From positions 172,505 to 236,504 of the forward strand of contig JAXLXY010000007.1 in NCBI GenBank assembly GCA_046327715.1: a DNA stretch of 64,000 bases. The letters run 5' to 3'. Positions 15,616 through 23,392 of the stretch are shown one piece after another (the first letter of the stretch is position 1; each line of letters begins with the position of its first letter). The DNA comes from JADJOM01 sp046327715 (lineage in GTDB: Bacteria; Gemmatimonadota; Gemmatimonadetes; Gemmatimonadales; GWC2-71-9). A program made the position numbers and the translations under genes. The notes beneath the pieces are model-generated. The model saw only the letters and a program-made list of their open reading frames with translations, was not told where the DNA came from and ran no database searches.

Positions 15616-16344
15616 ATGGACCTCACCGCGATCATCCTCGCCGCGGGCCTCGGCTCGCGCCTCCGGCCGCTCACCGACGAGAGGCCCAAGCCGCTGCTCG
15701 ACGTGGGCGGCCGGACCATCCTGGCCCGCCAGCTGGAGCGCATCGCCGCGGCCGGGATCACCCGCGCCGTGGTGGTCACCGGGTACCGCGCGGCGCAGGT
15801 GGAGGAGCACCTCCACGACCACCCGCCGCCGATCGACGTGCGCCTCGCGCCCAACCCGCTCTACGCCACCACGGGCAACTGCATGAGCGTCCTCGCCGCG
15901 CGGGAGCGCTGCGAGGGGCGGGGCATCGTCATCTGCGACGGGGACGTGGTGCTGACCGGCGACGCCCTGGCGCGCCTGGTGGCCGACCCGGCGCCGGCCG
16001 CCCTGCTGCTCGACACCGAGACCGCCCTCGGCGACGAGGAGATGAAGGCCCTGCTCGACGCGCAGGGCAGCGTCCGGCGGCTGGCCAAGGCGCTCGACCC
16101 CGCGCAGTGCGCCGGCGAATCGATCGGGATCCAGAAGGTGGGCGGCCTCGCGCTCCCGATCTTCTGGGCCACCCTCGAGGCCATGCGCGACGCCGGCGAC
16201 ACCCAGGGGTATTACGAGGACGCCTTCCAGCGGATGATGCACGCGGGCGTTAGCTTCCGCACCGTTCCGATCGGCCACCACGAATGGACCGAGATTGATG
16301 ACCTCGCCGACCTCGAGGACGCCCGCGCCCGCTTTGCCCGCTAG
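15616..16344 (+). CDS. PntC/LicC-like phosphonoalkyl- or phosphocholine-type cytidylyltransferase
   Basis: 242 aa. A nucleotidyltransferase fold with the NTP loop LAAGLGSRLRPLTDERPKPLL (the conserved part is G-x-G-x-R...KP.L), metal-site ICDGDVVLTGD, and the family-specific sequences NPLYATTGNCMSVL, DEEMKALLDAQG, GESIGIQKVGG and YYEDAFQRMM. These match LicC (CTP:phosphocholine) and PntC (CTP:2-aminoethylphosphonate) cytidylyltransferases better than sugar-phosphate enzymes. Placed between a PhnW-like transaminase and a CDP-alcohol phosphotransferase, it would make CMP-aminoethylphosphonate; the substrate is an inference from context. Its 3' end overlaps the next gene by 47 nt. Confidence 0.75.
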   Translation: MDLTAIILAAGLGSRLRPLTDERPKPLLDVGGRTILARQLERIAAAGITRAVVVTGYRAAQVEEHLHDHPPPIDVRLAPNPLYATTGNCMSVLAARERCEGRGIVICDGDVVLTGDALARLVADPAPAALLLDTETALGDEEMKALLDAQGSVRRLAKALDPAQCAGESIGIQKVGGLALPIFWATLEAMRDAGDTQGYYEDAFQRMMHAGVSFRTVPIGHHEWTEIDDLADLEDARARFAR

Positions 16345-17194
16345 CCCGGCCCCGGCCGCGCCGGCCAAGCCGCCCGAGGTCGAGGAGTGGGTGGACGAGC
16401 GGATCCATCGGCCGCTCGCGCGGCGGGTCGTCGCCCTCCTGCTGCACACCCCGATCACCCCGAACCAGGTCACGCTGCTCTCCGGCCTCGTCGGGGTGTC
16501 CGGCGGCGTGGTCACCGGCTTCGCGACGGACTGGCCCGCCGGGCGGCTGCTGGGCGCGGCGCTGCTCTTCGCCGCGGTGGTGCTCGACTGCTGCGACGGC
16601 CAGCTGGCGCGGGCCCGGAAGATCTCCTCGACCTACGGCGCCATCCTCGACGGCATCGCCGACTACGCGGTGGGCGTCGCCCTGGGCGTGGGGGCCGGGG
16701 CGTACATGGCGGCCACCTTCGGCAGCCCCTGGTACTGGCTGCTGGCGCTGCTCGGCATCGCCAGCTCGGCGGTGCAGTCGGCGCTGTTCGATCACACCAA
16801 GTCGCGCTACATCGCCCGGGCGGGCGCCGGCTACTCCGAGCGCGAGGAAGACCTGGGTGCGGTGCGGGCCGAGCGCGACCGGGCCTGGCGGGAGCGCCGC
16901 CTGCGCGACGCGCTGCTCCTGGCGCTCTACTACAACTACTCGAAAGTGCAGCACGCCGCGCTGCAGATCGCGCCGGCGGCCGACCCCGCCGCCTACCGCG
17001 CCGCCAACGCCGGCCGGATGCGGGCCTGGACCCTGCTCGGCATCGGGACCCACTTCGCGCTGGGCTATGCGCTGCTCGCCGTCTCGTACTGGTGGCCGGC
17101 GGCGATCGCGGTGTATTTCGCGCTGTGCACCACGGTGCTCAACCTGTACCTCGTGGTGCTGATGCGGCTCGAGGCCCGGCAGGCGGCCGCGTGA
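16298..17194 (+). CDS. CDP-alcohol phosphatidyltransferase family membrane enzyme
   Basis: 298 aa. A Pro/Ala-rich start leads to a membrane domain of about six helices with the complete family motif D-x2-DG-x2-AR-x8-G-x3-D-x3-D (DCCDGQLARA through GIADYAVG, about residues 89-115). A cytosolic loop after helix 3 (SEREEDLGAVRAERDR) is longer than in PgsA or PssA. The family moves a CMP-linked group onto an alcohol, or the reverse. Next to a CMP-headgroup synthase, it is the likely transferase. The ATG at 16298 lies inside the preceding gene; a TTG at 16295 is also possible. It overlaps the following gene by GTGA. Confidence 0.85.
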   Translation: MTSPTSRTPAPALPASPAPAAPAKPPEVEEWVDERIHRPLARRVVALLLHTPITPNQVTLLSGLVGVSGGVVTGFATDWPAGRLLGAALLFAAVVLDCCDGQLARARKISSTYGAILDGIADYAVGVALGVGAGAYMAATFGSPWYWLLALLGIASSAVQSALFDHTKSRYIARAGAGYSEREEDLGAVRAERDRAWRERRLRDALLLALYYNYSKVQHAALQIAPAADPAAYRAANAGRMRAWTLLGIGTHFALGYALLAVSYWWPAAIAVYFALCTTVLNLYLVVLMRLEARQAAA

Positions 17195-18306
17195 CGCGCC
17201 GCGCCGCGCTCACCCTCCCCGCCGCCGGCGACCCGCGGCTCGAGGTGGCGGGCCTGAGCGTCCTGCTGCGCCAGCTGCTGTCACTGCAGGACGCCGGGAT
17301 CGCGGAGGTGACACTCCCCGCCGAGCTCCTCGCCCTCGTCCCCGCCGACCCGCGGCTCCGCCTGCGCCTGCTCCCCGCCCCGGCCGAGACATCGAGCCGC
17401 CGGGCCGCCGAGCCGCCCCTCCTCACCGCTCCCGCCGGCCTGGTCTGGCACCGGCTGCTCCCCAAGCACCTGGTGCAGCGGGGGTACCAGGGCGGCATCG
17501 ACCAGGCGCCGCGCACGCCGGAGGAGTTCCTGCTCGCGGTCCCCGATGCCGCCGCCGCGCGCCGGGCGGAGGACCTGCTCTTCGGGGCGCTGCTCAAGGC
17601 CACCGACGGCATCGTGAGCCGCGCCATCAACCGGAAGATCTCGCTGGCGATCACCCGCCGCCTGATCCACACTCGGCTCACGCCGAACCAGATGACGCTG
17701 ATCGCGCTGGTCTTCGGGCTCGCGGCCATCGTGCTGGTGCTGTGGGGCGGCGCGGGGATGCTGGTGCCGGGCGCGCTGCTGGTGCAGCTGCAGTCCATCC
17801 TTGATGGCTGCGACGGCGAGATTTCACGGCTCAAGTACATCCGCTCGCGGCTCGGGGAGTGGCTCGACCAGGTGGGCGACGACGTGGTGAACGTCGGCTT
17901 CTTCGCGGTGGCGGGGTGGGCGCTGTGGCGCGAGGGCGCCACGCTGGTGGGCTGGGTGACCCTCGTGGGCACGGTGCTGCACCTGGTGTACCAGGCCTCG
18001 CTCTACGCGGGGCTGGTGTTCCGGGGCGGGGGCAGCGGCAGCATCACCAGCATCCGCTGGTGGGGCCAGAAGGACCACGTGGCGGCGCCGGCCGGCCCGC
18101 GCACCCCGTTCCAGGTGCTCAAGGAGACGGTGGAGCTGGCCGGCCGACGGGACTTCTTCACCTTCCTCTACCTGCCGGCGGCGCTGCTCGGCGTCACCGA
18201 GGTGGCGCTGGCCTGGTGTGCCGTGATCTTCAGCGTCTCGGGGGTCACCACCGGCCTGCAGTGGCTGGTGCGCGGGGGGCCGGAGCCGGCACCGCGCACC
18301 TCCTGA
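17191..18306 (+). CDS. DIPPS-like CDP-alcohol phosphotransferase with a degenerate N-terminal domain
   Basis: 371 aa. Residues about 1-140 look like a worn nucleotidyltransferase domain (VAGLSVLLRQLLSLQDAG and TPEEFLLAVPD remain, but the G-x-G-x-R nucleotide loop is gone). Residues about 145-340 are a membrane CDP-alcohol transferase with DGCDGEISRL...GEWLDQVGD, Ser replacing the usual Ala. The two-domain order is that of bifunctional IPCT/DIPPS enzymes that make di-myo-inositol-phosphate compounds. The missing nucleotidyltransferase activity may be supplied by the IPCT-like gene at 18385. The GAGCCGCCG repeat (17394-17417) is inserted in frame in the dead domain. GTG start inside the previous stop. 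Confidence 0.8.
   Translation: MTRRAALTLPAAGDPRLEVAGLSVLLRQLLSLQDAGIAEVTLPAELLALVPADPRLRLRLLPAPAETSSRRAAEPPLLTAPAGLVWHRLLPKHLVQRGYQGGIDQAPRTPEEFLLAVPDAAAARRAEDLLFGALLKATDGIVSRAINRKISLAITRRLIHTRLTPNQMTLIALVFGLAAIVLVLWGGAGMLVPGALLVQLQSILDGCDGEISRLKYIRSRLGEWLDQVGDDVVNVGFFAVAGWALWREGATLVGWVTLVGTVLHLVYQASLYAGLVFRGGGSGSITSIRWWGQKDHVAAPAGPRTPFQVLKETVELAGRRDFFTFLYLPAALLGVTEVALAWCAVIFSVSGVTTGLQWLVRGGPEPAPRTS
17394..17417 (+). repeat. GAGCCGCCG repeat inside a coding sequence
   Basis: About 2.7 copies of the dispersed 9-mer lie in frame within the DIPPS-like gene and encode a short SRRAAEPP stretch. The length is a multiple of three, so the frame survives. Confidence 0.85.
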
Positions 18307-18330
18307 CGCGGGCGGGGGGCCGGACAACGA

Positions 18331-18356
18331 GAGGGCGGCCCCGCGGGGCCGCCCTC
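18331..18356. terminator. Perfect hairpin between convergent genes
   Basis: A 12-bp perfect stem (GAGGGCGGCCCC) closes on a GC loop. It sits 25 bp after the DIPPS-like stop and 29 bp from the stop of the opposing IPCT-like gene. There is no long T run. Probably a shared two-way terminator. Confidence 0.7.
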
Positions 18357-18384
18357 TGGTGCCTGCCGGAGCCGCGCGGTGCGC

Positions 18385-19155
18385 TCAGGCCGCGACGGTC
18401 GCGCCCCGCTCCATCGAGCGCCGACGCACCGCGCCGAGCAGCATCTCCGCCTTGGCGTAGTCCTCGGGGGTATCCACGTCGGTCCAGCGCACGCCCGAGA
18501 GCGGCACCGCGGCGAGCAGCCCCTGGGCCAGCAGCCGGCGCATGCCGAGGGTCACCGAGGGCGGCTCGTGCCGCGCCACCTCGTGGAGGGCCTGGAACAC
18601 CCGGGGGTCGAGCCGGAAGCAGCCGGTGTCCACCGCGTGGTACGGGTAGACATCCTTGCCGATGGCGGTGATGTGCGCGCCCTCGGTGCAGACCTTGGTG
18701 GCGTCGTCCTCGTCCAGGTTCACCGGATGGAAGTCCACCAGCAACCGGGCGCACTCGGCCGGGGCCGCGCCGGCGCGGTCGAGGAAGCGCAGCACCGGCT
18801 GGGCAAAGACGTGGTCGGCCATCTGCAGGAAGAAGGGGCCGTCGATGTACGGCTCGGCGGCCAGCAGCGACACACCGTTGGGCTCGTGGTAGCGGGCGTT
18901 GTAGACCACGGTCAGCTTGAGCGAGGTCTCCACCGTCTCGAGGTGGGCGCGCATCTGGTCCGCGGCGTTGCCGGTGACGATGATCGCCTCCTCGACGCCC
19001 GCGGCGGCGGCCTGGTCGAGCGCATGCTCGATCAGCGCCTGGCCAGCCACCCGCACGAGGGGTTTGGGCAGGTTGCCGCGCGAGGCGGACAGCCGGGACC
19101 CGTTGCCCGCCGCGAGAATCACCGTCTGCCGTGTGCCGAGTAGGCTGTCGCTCAC
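18385..19155 (-). CDS. IPCT-like sugar/inositol-phosphate nucleotidyltransferase
   Basis: 256 aa. The NTP loop LAAGNGSRLSASRGNLPKPL (ends about residue 32) is intact. NGVSLLAAEPYI, LQMADHVFAQ and HAVDTGCFRLDP match inositol-1-phosphate cytidylyltransferase domains, which have S-DHVY and DTG boxes. It converges on the DIPPS-like gene, whose own nucleotidyltransferase domain has lost the nucleotide loop. I infer that this protein makes the CDP-linked donor for it. The substrate could be inositol phosphate, glycerol phosphate or another polyol phosphate. GTG at 19155 chosen for the upstream GGATGGTGG and because the fold begins about 10 residues later. Confidence 0.72.
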   Translation of the reverse strand: MSDSLLGTRQTVILAAGNGSRLSASRGNLPKPLVRVAGQALIEHALDQAAAAGVEEAIIVTGNAADQMRAHLETVETSLKLTVVYNARYHEPNGVSLLAAEPYIDGPFFLQMADHVFAQPVLRFLDRAGAAPAECARLLVDFHPVNLDEDDATKVCTEGAHITAIGKDVYPYHAVDTGCFRLDPRVFQALHEVARHEPPSVTLGMRRLLAQGLLAAVPLSGVRWTDVDTPEDYAKAEMLLGAVRRRSMERGATVAA

Positions 19156-19462
19156 CGCACCACCATCCGAGCTCGGGAATCCGACCGTGGGAACGAGCCT
19201 GCGGAAGGGCAACACTCGGGCCGGGTGAAGGCTGCCGCCCCGGGCCCGGTTCAGCCCTCCGGGAGCGGATCGCCGGCACATCCGTAACACTATTCCAGTC
19301 AATGGGTTGCCGTTTCCTGCAATTCCGGGCAGCGCACTCGGGTCGGGGCTCATCCGGGGCCCCGCACTTGACCTGGAACACGGCGCCGTGTCATTCAGCC
19401 ACGTGTCAGTCAAACGCCCCCGCCGATTGCCCGCCCGGAGTGACCCGGCGACATTCCGGCCC
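19156..19462. other. Divergent intergenic region
   Basis: 307 bp between the divergent IPCT-like gene and the hydrolase gene. I see no gene. It holds the promoter at 19427-19455 and, on the minus strand near 19295, a TTGACT box followed by TAGTGT at too short a spacing to be convincing. No repeat or structured RNA was recognised. Confidence 0.5.
19427..19455 (+). promoter_or_regulatory. Promoter TTGCCC - 17 bp - GACATT
   Basis: The -35-like TTGCCC (19427-19432) and -10-like GACATT (19450-19455) are separated by exactly 17 bp. The -10 ends 7 nt before the ATG of the hydrolase, consistent with a leaderless transcript. Confidence 0.55.
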
Positions 19463-20371
19463 ATGCTCGCCCTGCTCTGTACCACGCTGTGCCTCAACCT
19501 TTCGCCGCCCCAGGACTCGGTGGTGCGCCTGGTGGTCACGGCGCCGGCGGAGACGCTCAACGTCACGGTGACCGGTCCGGCCACTGGCCCGACCCTGGTC
19601 ATCATTCCCGGGCTGATCAGCCCGGCCTATGCCTACCGGAACCTGCTCGGTCCGCTCAACCAGGCCGGCATCCGGACCGCCGTGGTCGAGCCGCTCGGCG
19701 TGGGCGCCTCCGCGCGGCCCGGGGGCAAGGCCGACTACTCGATCCACGCCCAGGCCGCGCGGGTGGGTGCCGCGCTCGACAGCGTCGGCATCGCCGACGC
19801 CGTGGTCATGGGACATGCGGTGGGCGCCACCATCGCGCTCCGGCTCGCAGTGGAGCGGCCGGCGCTGGTGCGCCGGCTGGTGCTCCTCGAGGTGGGCTCG
19901 CTCGAATCGGCCGCGGTGCCGGGGGTCAAGCAGGCGCTGCGGTTCTCGTTCCTGGTGCGGCTGTTCGCCGGCCGGGGGCGCATCCGCAAGGAGCTGCGCA
20001 AGGGACTCATCGGGACGTCGGTGGACAGCAGCTGGGTCACCGATTCGCTGGTGGAGCAGTACACGGCCGGCGCGGCGGGCAACATGGGGGCGGTGCTGCG
20101 GGCGCTGAAGCGGATGGACCAGTCGGTGGAACCCGACTCGCTGGTGCACCGCCTGCCGGAGGTCCGTGCGCCGGTGCGGCTGGTGGTGGGCGGCGGGCCC
20201 CGCCTCGGCGGCAGCCGGAGCGCCGGCAAGGGACGGCTCCGGATCCTCAGCACCGGGCTGGCGCAGTTCACGGTGGACACGATTCCCGGCGCCGGGCTGC
20301 ACCTGCAGGAGGAGCAGCCCGCGGCGGTGGTGGCGGCCCTGCAACATGAAGTGGAAGAGGCCTATCGATGA
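19463..20371 (+). CDS. Secreted alpha/beta-hydrolase-fold protein lacking the nucleophile
   Basis: 302 aa. A short signal-like N-terminus is followed by an alpha/beta hydrolase fold: oxyanion loop IPGLISPAYAY, nucleophile elbow VVMGHAVGATIAL, cap region, and terminal His in GAGLHLQEEQP (about H280). The elbow reads G-H-A-V-G, so the expected Ser is Ala at about residue 119, while the His remains. The codon is clearly GCG. It is therefore probably a non-hydrolytic binding protein or uses another chemistry; a sequencing error would need two changes to give a TCx or AGC codon, or one to give TCG. Coupled to the DinB gene by ATGA. Confidence 0.75.
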   Translation: MLALLCTTLCLNLSPPQDSVVRLVVTAPAETLNVTVTGPATGPTLVIIPGLISPAYAYRNLLGPLNQAGIRTAVVEPLGVGASARPGGKADYSIHAQAARVGAALDSVGIADAVVMGHAVGATIALRLAVERPALVRRLVLLEVGSLESAAVPGVKQALRFSFLVRLFAGRGRIRKELRKGLIGTSVDSSWVTDSLVEQYTAGAAGNMGAVLRALKRMDQSVEPDSLVHRLPEVRAPVRLVVGGGPRLGGSRSAGKGRLRILSTGLAQFTVDTIPGAGLHLQEEQPAAVVAALQHEVEEAYR

Positions 20372-20859
20372 CCCGCGATGCCCTCGAGCTGTTGCTGGCC
20401 AACCTGGCCCCACCCCGCGGGCGGGCGTGGCATGGCGGTCCGACGCCCGTGGGAGCGGTCCGCGGCGTGACCGCGCGGGAGGCGCGCACCGTGCCGCGCG
20501 GCAGCCGGCACAGCATCTGGTCCCTGACGCTGCACCTGGCCTACTGGAAGTACGCGGTGCGGCGCCACTTCGAGCCGGTCGAGCCGGGCAGCTTTCCCCG
20601 CTCGCCCGCGAACTTCCCCCGGGTCCCGGCCCGTGCCGATGAGGCGGCGTGGAAGGCCGACCGCGCGCTCCTCGCCGCGGAGCACCGCCGGCTGGCCGCC
20701 GCGATCGCGGCGTTCGATGTCGCGCGGCTGGGCGAGCGCTCCGCGAGCGCCCGCCGCTGGACCTACGGGGAGTTGATCGTGGGATCCCTCATGCACGACG
20801 CCTGGCACGCGGGCCAGGTCCAGCTGCTCAAGCGCCTGGTGCGGCCCGGCGGCCGGTAG
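20368..20859 (+). CDS. DinB-family putative metal-dependent protein
   Basis: 163 aa, all-alpha. It has the three His positions of the DinB/YfiT four-helix bundle: H in SIWSLTLHLAYW, and two in LMHDAWHAGQVQLLK near the C-terminus. The family includes nickel/zinc-binding thiol transferases (bacillithiol or mycothiol S-transferases) and uncharacterised damage-response proteins. Starts inside the stop of the inactive hydrolase gene (ATGA), so the two are co-expressed. The substrate is unknown. The 3' end converges on glutamine synthetase with a 23-bp gap and a GGCGGC/GCCGCC inverted repeat around the stop. Confidence 0.8.
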   Translation: MTRDALELLLANLAPPRGRAWHGGPTPVGAVRGVTAREARTVPRGSRHSIWSLTLHLAYWKYAVRRHFEPVEPGSFPRSPANFPRVPARADEAAWKADRALLAAEHRRLAAAIAAFDVARLGERSASARRWTYGELIVGSLMHDAWHAGQVQLLKRLVRPGGR

Positions 20860-20882
20860 CCGCCGCGCCGGGCGCCGGCGTC

Positions 20883-22256
20883 CTAGTACCGCCCCAGGTA
20901 GTTCCGGATCTCCCACTCCGTCACTTCGCGGTTGAACAGGGCCACTTCCTCGCGCTTGGCCTCGAGGAAGCGCTCGGTGAGGTGCTCGCCGAGGGCGGCC
21001 TTGATCACGTCGTCCTTCTCGAAGCGGTCGAGCGCCTCGTGCAGGTCGCGGGGGAGGTCGTCGATCTGGTACTTCCGCCGGTCGCGGTAGCTCATGCGGA
21101 AGATGTTGCGGTTCACCGGCTCGCGGCAGGGCATCTGCTGCTCCACCCCGTCGAGGCCGGCCGCCAGCTGCACGGTGAGCGAGAGGTAGGGGTTGGCCGA
21201 CGGGTCCGGCATGCGCAGCTCGCACCGGGTGCCATCGTCGCGCCGCTCGGGGATCCGCACCAGGGGGGAGCGATTCCGCATGCTCCACGCCACGTTGATG
21301 GGGGCCTCGTAGCCCGGGACCAGCCGCTTGTAGCTGTTGATGAGCGGGTTGGTGATGGCGCAGAAGCCGCGGGCGTGGTGCAGCAGCCCCTCCACGTACG
21401 ACAGCGCCACCGCCGAGAGCTGGTGCTCGGTCTTGGGGTCGAAGAAGGCGTTGTCCTTGCCCCGGAACAGGCTCTGGTGGGTGTGCATCCCGCTGCCGGC
21501 CTGGCCCATGATCGGCTTGGGCATGAACGACGCCACGAAGCCGTGCCGGTTGGCCAGGCTGCGCACCACGAACTTGAAGGTGGCGATGTTGTCGGCGGTG
21601 GTCAGGGCGTCGGCGTAGCGGAAGTCCACCTCGTGCTGGCCGGGCGCCACCTCGTGGTGCGCGGCCTCCACCTCGAAGCCCATCAGCTCGAGGTCGCGCA
21701 CGATCAACCGCCGCAGCTCCTCGCCGCGGTCGACCGGGGTGAGGTCGAAGTAGCTGCCGGCGTCGTGGGTGGCGGTGCTGGGATTGCCCTGGGCGTCCTT
21801 CTCGAACAGGAAGAACTCCACCTCGCAGCCCGCCATCATGGAGTAGCCCAGGTCGCGCGCCCGCCGGATCTGGCGCTTGAGCGTGAGCCGCGGGCAGCCG
21901 GCAAAGGGCTGGTGGTCGGGGGTGTAGATGTCGCAGAGGAGCCGGGCCACCCGGCCGCCCTCGTCGTCCATCGGCAGGATGCGGAAGGTGTCGAGGTCGG
22001 GGACCAGGAGCATGTCGCTCTCCTCGATCCGCACGAAGCCCTCGATCGAGGACCCGTCGAACATGATCTCCCCGTCCAGCGCCTTGCCGAACTGGCTGCG
22101 GGGCACCTCGACGTTCTTGTTGACGCCCTGGATGTCGGTGAACTGGAGCCGGAGGAAGTCCACCTGGAACTCGGCCGCCAGCTCGAGCACATCGGCCTTG
22201 GCGGCGCCGTGCAGCTGCCGGGGAAAGTCGTTGACGGATGGTCGGGGCGCGGTCAT
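20883..22256 (-). CDS. glnA: Glutamine synthetase, type I
   Basis: 457 aa. It contains all GSI signatures: FDGSSIEGF, AGCEVEFFLFE, GQHEVDFRYADAL, MGQAGSGMHTHQSL and the ammonium/ATP-site segment RSPLVRIPE. The C-terminus (YQIDDLPRDLHEALDRF) follows the shorter GSI-alpha pattern and lacks the NLYDLPPEE adenylylation loop of enterobacterial GSI-beta, so control by GlnE is unlikely. Cytosolic; makes glutamine from glutamate, ammonia and ATP. The ATG at 22256 overlaps the stop of a small upstream gene (ATGA), so the two are co-translated. No PII or nitrogen-regulator gene is nearby. Confidence 0.95.
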   Translation of the reverse strand: MTAPRPSVNDFPRQLHGAAKADVLELAAEFQVDFLRLQFTDIQGVNKNVEVPRSQFGKALDGEIMFDGSSIEGFVRIEESDMLLVPDLDTFRILPMDDEGGRVARLLCDIYTPDHQPFAGCPRLTLKRQIRRARDLGYSMMAGCEVEFFLFEKDAQGNPSTATHDAGSYFDLTPVDRGEELRRLIVRDLELMGFEVEAAHHEVAPGQHEVDFRYADALTTADNIATFKFVVRSLANRHGFVASFMPKPIMGQAGSGMHTHQSLFRGKDNAFFDPKTEHQLSAVALSYVEGLLHHARGFCAITNPLINSYKRLVPGYEAPINVAWSMRNRSPLVRIPERRDDGTRCELRMPDPSANPYLSLTVQLAAGLDGVEQQMPCREPVNRNIFRMSYRDRRKYQIDDLPRDLHEALDRFEKDDVIKAALGEHLTERFLEAKREEVALFNREVTEWEIRNYLGRY

Positions 22257-22528
22257 CCCAGGCTTTCGAGGATCTTCCAGAGCTCGATCGGGCTGAATTC
22301 GCTGAAGCGGCTCATGATCTCCTGCTCGGTCCATTCGCGGAAGATCCAGCCGCTGCTCTTGTGGCGCGGCCCCTCGACGAAGTGCAGCCGCCCCTGGGCC
22401 ATGGAGCCCACGGTGCGGGTCTCGAGATAGACCCCCCAGCGTGTCTGGCTCCGGGCCAGGTCGCCCAGGTGCCGGGCGGAGGGGGCGTCGGGAAGGGGAA
22501 CCGGCGGCGGCTGCTGCGGCTGGGCCAT
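22253..22528 (-). CDS. Small conserved protein coupled to glutamine synthetase
   Basis: 91 aa, soluble. A Pro/Gln-rich start (about 15 residues) is followed by a folded part with TRWGVYLETRTVG, HKSSGWIFREW and FSEFSPIELWKILESL. I do not recognise the family. GGAGGAG ends 4 nt before the ATG. A TAGTCT hexamer about 25 nt upstream is a plausible -10 for the glnA operon. Its stop overlaps glnA (ATGA), so a role as a regulator or partner of glutamine synthetase is a reasonable but unproven idea. Confidence 0.7.
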   Translation of the reverse strand: MAQPQQPPPVPLPDAPSARHLGDLARSQTRWGVYLETRTVGSMAQGRLHFVEGPRHKSSGWIFREWTEQEIMSRFSEFSPIELWKILESLG

Positions 22529-22635
22529 GACTCCTCCGGGTTGGCTGGAGACTAACGGAGGCACCGGGCGGGGGACAAGCGGGCGGCCTCGCGGCGTGCC
22601 GACGCGACCGCCCTACCGCCCGACCGCCCACCGTC

Positions 22636-22641
22636 TAGATT
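22636..22641 (+). promoter_or_regulatory. -10 element TAGATT of a leaderless-type start
   Basis: TAGATT ends 9 nt before the ATG at 22651, with only a CCCCGCGCC spacer and no Shine-Dalgarno sequence. Confidence 0.6.
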
Positions 22642-22650
22642 CCCCGCGCC

Positions 22651-23343
22651 ATGACCACACCGTCCAGCTGCCCCGCCTGTCACGCCCCGCTCAGCCCCGA
22701 CGCCCGCTACTGCCACCGCTGCGGCCGCGCCGTCACCGCGGGCGTCGGCGAGCAGGCCCCGTGGTTCGTGGCCTGGGGCCTCGTGCTGGTGGCCCTCGCC
22801 GGGATCACCTGGTTCGTGGTCACCAAGGACGCCCGCGCCGCGGCCCCGGACATGGCCAATGCGGGCAATACCACCCCGGGACAGGGCGGCGCCGGGGGCG
22901 GGGGCGGCGCGCCGCCGGACATCTCGCAGATGACGCCGCGGGAGCGCTTCCTGCGCCTCCACGACCGGATCATGAATGCGGTGGGCAGCGGCGACACCGC
23001 CACGGCGCTGCGCTTCGCGCCGATGGCGCTGCAGGCCTACGGCATGCTGGACCAGGTCGACGCCGACGCCCGGTACCACGCCGGGGTGATCCACATCCAG
23101 CTCGGCGACTACCCCGCCGCGCTCGCGCTGGCCGACACCATCCAGGCCGAGGCGCCGAAGCACCTCTTCGCCTCCCTGCTTCGGCTCGAGGTGGGGCAGG
23201 CCAGCCGCGATGCCGCCGCCTCGGACCGCGCCCGCCGGGCCTTCCTCGCCGACTTCGACCAGGAGCTCCGGGCCGGCCGCCCCGAGTACGATGAACACCG
23301 CCCCATGCTCGACGACCTGAAGCAGCGTCTTTCCACCCCCTGA
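22651..23343 (+). CDS. Zinc-ribbon, single-span, TPR-like protein
   Basis: 230 aa. The N-terminal zinc ribbon has CPAC (about residue 8) and CHRCG (about 24). One membrane helix (about 38-58) and a Gly-rich linker follow. The C-terminal helical-hairpin domain is TPR-like (RFLRLHDRIMNAVGSGD, YHAGVIHIQLGDYPAALALA). It is probably an inner-membrane scaffold whose TPR domain faces the periplasm. The promoter hexamer just upstream suggests separate transcription. A short inverted repeat (CCGGGCG) lies after the stop, before mqnD. Partner unknown. Confidence 0.75.
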   Translation: MTTPSSCPACHAPLSPDARYCHRCGRAVTAGVGEQAPWFVAWGLVLVALAGITWFVVTKDARAAAPDMANAGNTTPGQGGAGGGGGAPPDISQMTPRERFLRLHDRIMNAVGSGDTATALRFAPMALQAYGMLDQVDADARYHAGVIHIQLGDYPAALALADTIQAEAPKHLFASLLRLEVGQASRDAAASDRARRAFLADFDQELRAGRPEYDEHRPMLDDLKQRLSTP

Positions 23344-23392
23344 CGGCCGCCGCCCGGGCGCCGCGCCCGGCCTCCGGTACCCGGTACTGCCC

